Assembly (NCBI GenBank): GCA_964642505.1
Contig: CAZXQY010000088.1
Location: 1-10,817, forward strand
Reading direction: 5' to 3'
Source of the DNA: TMED69 sp964642505
GTDB taxonomy: Bacteria; Pseudomonadota; Gammaproteobacteria; Ga0077536
DNA length: 10,817 bases
Shown: piece by piece, positions 6,652 through 10,817 of the stretch
Layout: each line of letters starts with the position of its first letter
Numbering within the stretch: the stretch's first letter is position 1
Position numbers and translations under genes: made by a program
The notes under the pieces: model-generated
Seen by the model: the letters and a program-made list of their open reading frames with translations, nothing else
Told to the model about the DNA's origin: nothing
The model's database searches: none

Positions 6652-7059
6652 ATGTCACGAAAGCCAGAGCATTTCCATCTTGTGCCTGAACTCGAAAAAC
6701 AATATTGTTTTTCGATTGGCGTACGTGCTGGAGACTATGTGTACATCGGTGGCCTCACCGCATCGGACGACGAGGGCAATGAACTTCATCCCAATGATGC
6801 AGGTGCACAGATGAAGAATATCTATGAAAAAATGGCGCAAATCCTCAACCATTTCGGCGGCACCGCCAGCGATGTCGTCAGTGAAGTAATTTATTACAGT
6901 GTTCCAATGGATGAATACAACTACTACCTTTTTCCGTATCGACAAGCGTTTTACAGAGACTGTGACGCACCGTCTGTCGCGGGAATGCAGGTAATGGGAT
7001 TTACCAGTGACGCGATTAAAGTAGAGGTTACGGCCGTTGCTTATTTACCTGAATCGTAA
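6652..7059 (+). CDS. RidA/YjgF/YER057c/UK114-family protein without the canonical arginine
   Basis: A 135-residue single-domain protein of the Rid family, which normally forms trimers and hydrolyses reactive imines and enamines. Typical blocks are the N-terminal AGDYVYIGG (26-34), the central DAGAQMKNIYEKMAQIL (49-65), and the C-terminal IKVEVTAVAYL (122-132). In RidA proper the motif P-A-R-S-C-V-E-V carries the catalytic arginine; here the aligned stretch is PSVAGMQV (107-114), so that position is Val109. This points to a Rid subgroup other than archetypal RidA, such as the 2-aminomuconate-deaminase-like or uncharacterised groups. It follows the amine oxidase on the same strand after 172 bases, which suggests a role on the oxidase's imine product or on a later enamine/aminated intermediate. 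Cytoplasmic, no signal. The family call is strong; the reaction is not. Confidence 0.88.
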   Translation: MSRKPEHFHLVPELEKQYCFSIGVRAGDYVYIGGLTASDDEGNELHPNDAGAQMKNIYEKMAQILNHFGGTASDVVSEVIYYSVPMDEYNYYLFPYRQAFYRDCDAPSVAGMQVMGFTSDAIKVEVTAVAYLPES

Positions 7060-7061
7060 AG

Positions 7062-7099
7062 CACGAGTTCGACATATAATCTGTTTTTTTATACTCGTG
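7062..7099. repeat. Inverted repeat CACGAGT / ACTCGTG after the RidA-family gene
   Basis: Perfect 7-bp arms at 7062-7068 and 7093-7099 enclose an AT-rich loop of 24 bases including TATAAT and a run of seven T. It begins two bases after the stop codon. It is not a classical terminator because the T run is inside the loop. A weak terminator or a control site for the next gene are both possible. Confidence 0.3.
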
Positions 7100-7140
7100 G
7101 TTGATTAATACCGCACTATCGGTAGAAGATTAGGGTTATG

Positions 7141-7161
7141 AAGTGCTTATTTAAGCGACTT
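7141..7161. repeat. Imperfect dyad upstream of the PhzS-like monooxygenase
   Basis: AAGTGCTTA-TT-TAAGCGACTT: arms pair completely apart from one bulged G. It lies about 40 bases before the chosen start of the next gene, a plausible operator position. I saw no convincing -35/-10 pair near it. Confidence 0.25.
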
Positions 7162-7199
7162 GAGAACTGTTCGCGCGCGTGGATCGGAGACCCATAGGG

Positions 7200-8438
7200 A
7201 TGAAAGCATTGATAGCAGGTGGCGGCATCGGTGGCATGACGACGGCGCTAAGGCTACATGCCGCTGGTATTGACGTGGAGGTGTTCGAATCCGCCGTCGA
7301 GATCAAAGAGCTCGGCGTCGGAATCAATCTCCTGCCGCACGCCACACGCGAACTGACCGAGCTTGGTCTTCTCGACCAGTTGGCGGCGACGGCGATCGAG
7401 ACGAGGGCACTCAGTTATTACACGCAATATGGTCACCGCATCATCACCGAGCTGCGCGGCCTCGCGGAAGGTTATCAATGGCCGCAGTTCTCGATTCACC
7501 GCGGCAGCCTGCTGATGATCTTAACTAACGCGGTGCGCGCGAGACTCGGCTCGGACCACGTTCATCCCGGCCACCATCTGGACAGCTTCGATCAGGACAC
7601 CGACGGTGTGACTGCTCGTTTCATTCATCCCGAAAGCCGAGAGGCGGTCGGCGAACATCGCGGCGATCTCCTTGTCGGCTCCGACGGCGTACATTCTCAG
7701 GTGCGCCAGTTGCTCTACCCGGGCGAGGGCTTGCCCCAATTCTCCGGCATTACTATGCTGCGGGGCGTAACCGAGCAGGCTCCCTTTCTCGATGGACGCA
7801 CGATGATCATCGCCGGCACCTGGAACAAGCGTATGGTGGTCTATCCGATCTCCGAACCGGCGCGCCGAGAAGGTTGGTCAAAGATCAACTGGGTCGCCGA
7901 GATTCGTGACGAAAGCAAGACACTCGACGAACGGGACAGTTGGAGCAAAGTCGGCGACAAGACGGATTTTCTGCCGGCTTTCCAGGATTGGCATTTCGAC
8001 TGGCTCGATATTCCGAGCCTGATCGAGAACTGCGACATCATTTTCGATTTTCCTATGGTCGACCGCGAGCCGCTTGCGCGCTGGAGCTTCGGTCGCGTCA
8101 CGCTACTAGGCGATGCCGCCCACCCGATGTATCCGAGTGGCTCGAATGGCGCCGCCCAGGCCATTCTTGACGCCACGGAATTGAGCGAGCAGCTGACAAA
8201 AACATCTTCCATAGAAGACGCTCTGATTGCCTACCAAGATGCCCGCATCGGACCGACGACCAGTGTCGTGCTGTCCAACCGAGATTTCCTCGCCGAGCGC
8301 GTCCTCCGGTTAGTTGACGAGCGCTGCCCCGAGAATTGCGAGAACATCCTCGACTTCGTCAGCCAGGAAGAGATGAAAAGTTATTCGCGCAAATATAAGC
8401 GCATCGCCGGATTTGATAAGGAATCGCTAGATAGCTAA
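7200..8438 (+). CDS. PhzS-like FAD-dependent monooxygenase
   Basis: A 412-residue group A flavoprotein monooxygenase resembling PhzS (5-methylphenazine-1-carboxylate 1-monooxygenase) and related salicylate/6-hydroxynicotinate hydroxylases. It shows GGGIGG (7-12), E30 ending the second strand, ELGVGINLLPHA (37-48), the SIHRG segment (98-102), GSDGVHS (160-166), ITMLRGVTE (184-192), and LGDAAHPMYPSGSNGAAQAILDA (303-325). I prefer the ATG at 7200, which puts two residues of lead before the first strand; an in-frame GTG at 7179 has no ribosome site. The gene is GC-richer than its neighbours: sampled 60-base lines at 7321, 7681 and 8041 gave 35, 39 and 36 G+C against 27 at 5641 in the amine oxidase. 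This suggests a separate origin. Its substrate, possibly a pyridine or other N-heterocycle, is unknown. No signal peptide. Confidence 0.87.
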   Translation: MKALIAGGGIGGMTTALRLHAAGIDVEVFESAVEIKELGVGINLLPHATRELTELGLLDQLAATAIETRALSYYTQYGHRIITELRGLAEGYQWPQFSIHRGSLLMILTNAVRARLGSDHVHPGHHLDSFDQDTDGVTARFIHPESREAVGEHRGDLLVGSDGVHSQVRQLLYPGEGLPQFSGITMLRGVTEQAPFLDGRTMIIAGTWNKRMVVYPISEPARREGWSKINWVAEIRDESKTLDERDSWSKVGDKTDFLPAFQDWHFDWLDIPSLIENCDIIFDFPMVDREPLARWSFGRVTLLGDAAHPMYPSGSNGAAQAILDATELSEQLTKTSSIEDALIAYQDARIGPTTSVVLSNRDFLAERVLRLVDERCPENCENILDFVSQEEMKSYSRKYKRIAGFDKESLDS

Positions 8439-8490
8439 ACTTTCCTAAATGCGTAAACCGCTGCCTTTACAGAGCCGTTACGGCCCCGGA

Positions 8491-8514
8491 AATTTGACCA
8501 TCCGGTCCCAAATT
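8491..8514. terminator. Bulged hairpin between converging genes
   Basis: AATTTGACC (8491-8499) pairs with GGTC-CC-AAATT (8504-8514) across the loop ATCC, with a two-base CC bulge. Its place between two converging genes fits a bidirectional terminator, but there is no following T run, so the role is uncertain. Confidence 0.22.
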
Positions 8515-8612
8515 GGAATTCCTAACCCACATATATTGAAACAACGCGAATTGGACGGGATTGACCTTGAACGAAGGTGCTATAATTTGTTGAACGTGGA
8601 GCTTGTTCTGGA

Positions 8613-8680
8613 GGTTCGTTAAATCACGCCAACTACGGGCCTTACGGATTACGACGATTTTACCCACCGCTTAACGAACC
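8613..8680. repeat. Separated inverted repeat GGTTCGTTAA / TTAACGAACC
   Basis: Perfect 10-bp arms at 8613-8622 and 8671-8680 with 48 bases between, ending 20 bases before the biotin carrier stop. It could be ends of a tiny mobile-element remnant, a recombination site or a long-loop hairpin at the end of the carboxyltransferase transcript. No target duplication was recognised. Confidence 0.4.
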
Positions 8681-8699
8681 GCTCTACACAGTGAGATGC

Positions 8700-9230
8700 T
8701 CAGGCAGGGCGAATAAGAAATAAGGTTGTTCCCGGTTCCACAAGCTGAGCATTTTCCACGCAAATCTTCTCAACACGACCTTCGACACCTGCGATGACCG
8801 AGCGGTAGCATTTCATAACTTCGAGCAGGCAAACGACGCTATCTTCCTTGACCTCGCTGCCAACCTCGACAAAAGGAGCTTCATCCGGGGACGGCCGCCG
8901 ATAGAACACACTCACAACGGATGCAGCGATCGGTACAAGTCCTTCTTCTACCGTATCTTCTGGTTTATCTGACTCAACGGGCGCCGCCGTCGATTTCGGC
9001 ACTTCCTTTGCTACCGATGTCGTGGCCTTCTCAGCAGTTGTCTGTTCCAGTTGTATCGGTTGTGAGGCTGGACTTTCCGCAGATAGCCCCAGCGGATTGG
9101 TAGCTCCTTCTCCAATATCTCCTTTGGCAAGGAATAGCTTTAGCTCACCGATTTCCAGATGCAACGCACAATCATCACATTCCCGAATGATTCTTAAGAC
9201 TTGCTGGATATCATCCGTTGTAAAACTCAT
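8700..9230 (-). CDS. AccB-like biotin carboxyl carrier protein
   Basis: A 176-residue biotin carrier. The N-terminal part (about 5-37, IQQVLRIIRECDDCALHLEIGELKLFLAKG-like) matches the AccB helix-strand start. The middle (about 40-95) is an Ala/Pro/Ser/Thr/Glu-rich flexible linker. The C-terminal biotinyl domain (about 99-176) has FYRRPSPDEAPFVEVG and the biotinylation site EVMKC with Lys140, where EAMKM is more usual. It would carry carboxybiotin between a biotin carboxylase and the carboxyltransferase encoded just upstream, whose stop overlaps this start as ATGA; GGGAG seven bases before the ATG serves as ribosome site. Stand-alone carrier next to a stand-alone carboxyltransferase subunit indicates a multi-subunit carboxylase or transcarboxylase. 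It could instead be assigned as acetyl-CoA carboxylase AccB, but AccB normally neighbours AccC. Confidence 0.9.
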   Translation of the reverse strand: MSFTTDDIQQVLRIIRECDDCALHLEIGELKLFLAKGDIGEGATNPLGLSAESPASQPIQLEQTTAEKATTSVAKEVPKSTAAPVESDKPEDTVEEGLVPIAASVVSVFYRRPSPDEAPFVEVGSEVKEDSVVCLLEVMKCYRSVIAGVEGRVEKICVENAQLVEPGTTLFLIRPA

Positions 9231-10759
9231 GAGGTGTCTCCCTGTTTTTGTCTGAAGTCGAAAAAGCTATCGCCTTTTCGCAACTGCAGGCGGCTTATGT
9301 CCTTGTGCTTCTTTAATTCGTTGAACAGTACCACCAATGGTTCTTGCCCCGTGTAATAACGCTTGGGTGGTCCGGCTTCACGCATCGCCTCGATTTGTTC
9401 AGTGCCTCCCATGACCCAGGCCAGGAGGAAATCTTCATCGGAGGCATCGGTCATGCCATAGTCCGCTCGCATCTTCTTGACCGTCATGGTTTCCGCAAGC
9501 TCTTGGCGTTGTTCCCATCTCTCGGCAAGAATCTTGGCATTCGGGTGACTGAGCAGCTTGTCTTTGAGATTCTGATCCATATACGGAACGCCGGATTCCT
9601 CATTCCCCCAAATACCCAGAGCGAACTCGATCATGTAATCGAGCAGCTCGCCGTACCGTTCTCCAGTGGCGACGTTAATAGCAGCCTGTGACACGATAAA
9701 TTGCGAGTGTGGAGTAATCATAAGAGGGTGCCCGAGGTCAGCGACAATCTGCGCAGTGTCTTCCAGCACTTCATGCAACTTATCCTCGATACCCAGTTGC
9801 TTCAGTTGCGCCACCGTGTTTGAGATCACACCACCAGGTATCTGATACCTGTACACGTCCAGATCGTAAGGCTCGGGTGCCCCAATCGGGAGGCCTTCCT
9901 CTTTTGCAATTGCGGTCAGTCGTTGTTCAACGATTCTGAGCGGCTCTTCGTCGATATTCGTTTTCAGGCCCAGTGCATGGGCGTTGTGGATGGTGTTGAA
10001 GATCGACGGGTGCGATGAACCGTAGGCCAACGGCGGAACACACGTGGTAAATATTCTCACGCCCGCCTTCATCGCCTCCACAAAGTTCTTTTCATGATTA
10101 CCACTCATACCGTGAGAGTGCATGACGACCGGCCTGTCCCCCACATGCTGAGTAATTGCAGGGATCCAGGTACGTGCACGCTCCGGCGTCAATAACCCCA
10201 TCACGTCTTTGAGAATGATGCCATCGGGGTTCCATTTCTCGACGAGTTCCTTCGTGAAGTTCGAATAATATTCGTCGGTATGCCGAGGAGAGACGCCGTA
10301 GGTAATGGCAGGATACAGCTCTATTCCCTCGTCTCGTAGGATCGGAACTACCCAGGGAAAGTCGCGCTCGGTCTCATCCCGGGTGTTAACGATCTGAAAA
10401 GAAATATCATAGGGGAGATTCTTCTTGAGCGTCTGAATCCAGAGTTTCGCCATCGGTTTCCACAGCGCCATTTCAGCGGAGTTCAGCGACAAACCGATAC
10501 CTCCGGCCACACCTCGCATGTTTTTTACTTTTCTTTTCCATAAGCGACACATCTTCCACGGATCTTCCTTCAAATTAAAAACCACATTCTTGAAATAAAG
10601 AGGATGAATCACGTTAGGTTCGACATTGATCATGCCGCCCTGATCGAGCTCGTCGAGGACCGCATCCACAGCACCGTGACGTACAAACATCCCCCACAAG
10701 CTCTGGACGCCGTCCCGCAAGGTTGTGTCGTGAAATTGAACTAAATCGCTCTCAGCCAT
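9227..10759 (-). CDS. Biotin-dependent carboxyltransferase subunit (transcarboxylase 5S / PycB-like)
   Basis: A 510-residue TIM-barrel carboxyltransferase of the pyruvate carboxylase CT / transcarboxylase 5S / oxaloacetate decarboxylase alpha family, which moves CO2 between carboxybiotin and a small acceptor, usually pyruvate. The N-terminal metal-site motif is HDTTLRDG (10-17) with Asp16. The carbamylatable lysine lies in LKDVMGLLTP (183-192, Lys184). The metal histidines are in HSHGMSG (214-220). SSHPS (248-252) matches the substrate-side loop. The conserved R-V-F-D-A-x-N-D stretch, whose arginine holds the pyruvate carboxylate, is replaced by SFQIVNTRD (120-128), so the acceptor may not be pyruvate. 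Length equals 5S and there is no fused biotin domain; the carrier is the next gene, overlapping by ATGA. A biotin carboxylase gene is expected upstream, off the window. Cytoplasmic. Confidence 0.88.
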   Translation of the reverse strand: MAESDLVQFHDTTLRDGVQSLWGMFVRHGAVDAVLDELDQGGMINVEPNVIHPLYFKNVVFNLKEDPWKMCRLWKRKVKNMRGVAGGIGLSLNSAEMALWKPMAKLWIQTLKKNLPYDISFQIVNTRDETERDFPWVVPILRDEGIELYPAITYGVSPRHTDEYYSNFTKELVEKWNPDGIILKDVMGLLTPERARTWIPAITQHVGDRPVVMHSHGMSGNHEKNFVEAMKAGVRIFTTCVPPLAYGSSHPSIFNTIHNAHALGLKTNIDEEPLRIVEQRLTAIAKEEGLPIGAPEPYDLDVYRYQIPGGVISNTVAQLKQLGIEDKLHEVLEDTAQIVADLGHPLMITPHSQFIVSQAAINVATGERYGELLDYMIEFALGIWGNEESGVPYMDQNLKDKLLSHPNAKILAERWEQRQELAETMTVKKMRADYGMTDASDEDFLLAWVMGGTEQIEAMREAGPPKRYYTGQEPLVVLFNELKKHKDISRLQLRKGDSFFDFRQKQGDTS

Positions 10760-10778
10760 CGTTGCTTGTCCCGTTTAC

Positions 10779-10817
10779 TTATCCCGTCTCATACCAGCGT
10801 CTCTCGGGGCCGACCGC
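10779..10817 (-). CDS. Possible 3' end of an upstream gene
   Basis: One minus-strand frame enters from the right edge as AVGPERRWYETG and stops at TAA (10781-10779), 19 bases before the carboxyltransferase ATG. This is where the end of a biotin carboxylase gene would be expected, but twelve residues are too few to identify it. Another frame is also open to a TAA at about the same place. Confidence 0.18.
   Translation of the reverse strand, partial: AVGPERRWYETG

Larger units (their letters stand above)
8439..8699. other. Convergent intergenic region with several dyads
   Basis: These 261 bases separate two converging genes. I see no recognisable protein. They hold a short palindrome GCCGTTACGGC (8474-8484), a bulged hairpin (8491-8514), the palindrome GGAATTCC (8515-8522) and a separated inverted repeat (8613-8680). 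None carries a T tract on either strand typical of a strong intrinsic terminator. Confidence 0.4.

Noticed and set aside
7841..8212. Minus-strand ORF of 123 codons
   Set aside because: Opposite the PhzS-like gene in a GC-rich stretch where long shadow frames are expected; serine/arginine-rich and without motifs.
8561..8586. TTGACC followed by TATAAT in the convergent gap
   Set aside because: The spacer is only 14 bases, too short for a sigma70 promoter, and there is no plus-strand gene downstream.
8449..8622. Plus-strand ORF of 57 codons beginning ATG CGT AAA just after the monooxygenase
   Set aside because: No ribosome site, no similarity that I recognise, and its end falls in one arm of the inverted repeat.
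8467..8667. Minus-strand ORF of 66 codons with a GTG start in the convergent gap
   Set aside because: No recognisable domain and no proper ribosome site; it overlaps the inverted repeat. A gene remnant is possible but not supported.
8613..8680. Integron attC-like site
   Set aside because: The arms do not fit the RYYYAAC/GTTRRRY core pattern and no integrase or cassette gene is nearby.
1..10817. tRNA, rRNA, CRISPR array, full insertion sequence or riboswitch
   Set aside because: Nothing with the required conserved bases, direct-repeat spacing or transposase motifs was seen on either strand by eye.

Overview
The window looks like part of a proteobacterial chromosome or catabolic island. The evidence is a Tat-exported molybdenum hydroxylase, operons with ATGA start/stop overlaps, and single-subunit flavoenzymes typical of Gram-negative aromatic degraders. 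Base composition is moderate in most of the window and clearly GC-richer in one gene (about 7200-8438). I cannot name the genus from the sequence.

Left part (1 to about 4840, all minus strand): reading in the direction of transcription there is an alpha/beta hydrolase that closely matches N-formylmaleamate deformylase (NicD), then a group A FAD monooxygenase, then after a 197-bp gap with a good sigma70-type promoter a 2Fe-2S subunit, and finally a molybdopterin subunit. The last two overlap by ATGA and form a two-component isoquinoline/nicotinate/nicotine-type hydroxylase. The large-subunit gene is open from 2149 to the left edge with no stop, so about 716 residues are visible and its C-terminus lies outside.

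Middle (4841 to about 8438): a 325-bp divergent control region with two perfect inverted repeats separates nicD from a plus-strand run. That run holds a flavin amine oxidase resembling 6-hydroxy-L-nicotine oxidase, a RidA/YjgF-family protein lacking the usual catalytic arginine, and a PhzS-like FAD monooxygenase of different base composition.

Right part (8439-10817): a 261-bp convergent gap with hairpins, then (minus strand) a stand-alone biotin-dependent carboxyltransferase subunit (510 aa) overlapping by ATGA an AccB-like biotin carrier (176 aa). A matching biotin carboxylase would be expected beyond the right edge.

Interpretation: ring hydroxylation by a periplasmic Mo/Fe-S dehydrogenase, side-chain amine oxidation, imine handling by a RidA-family protein, ring hydroxylation by an FAD monooxygenase and deformylation of N-formylmaleamate together outline a nicotine-like (VPP, pyridine/pyrrolidine hybrid) or related 3-substituted-pyridine degradation pathway. 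The 2,5-dihydroxypyridine dioxygenase, maleamate amidase and maleate isomerase that should follow are not in the window. The actual substrate is an inference.
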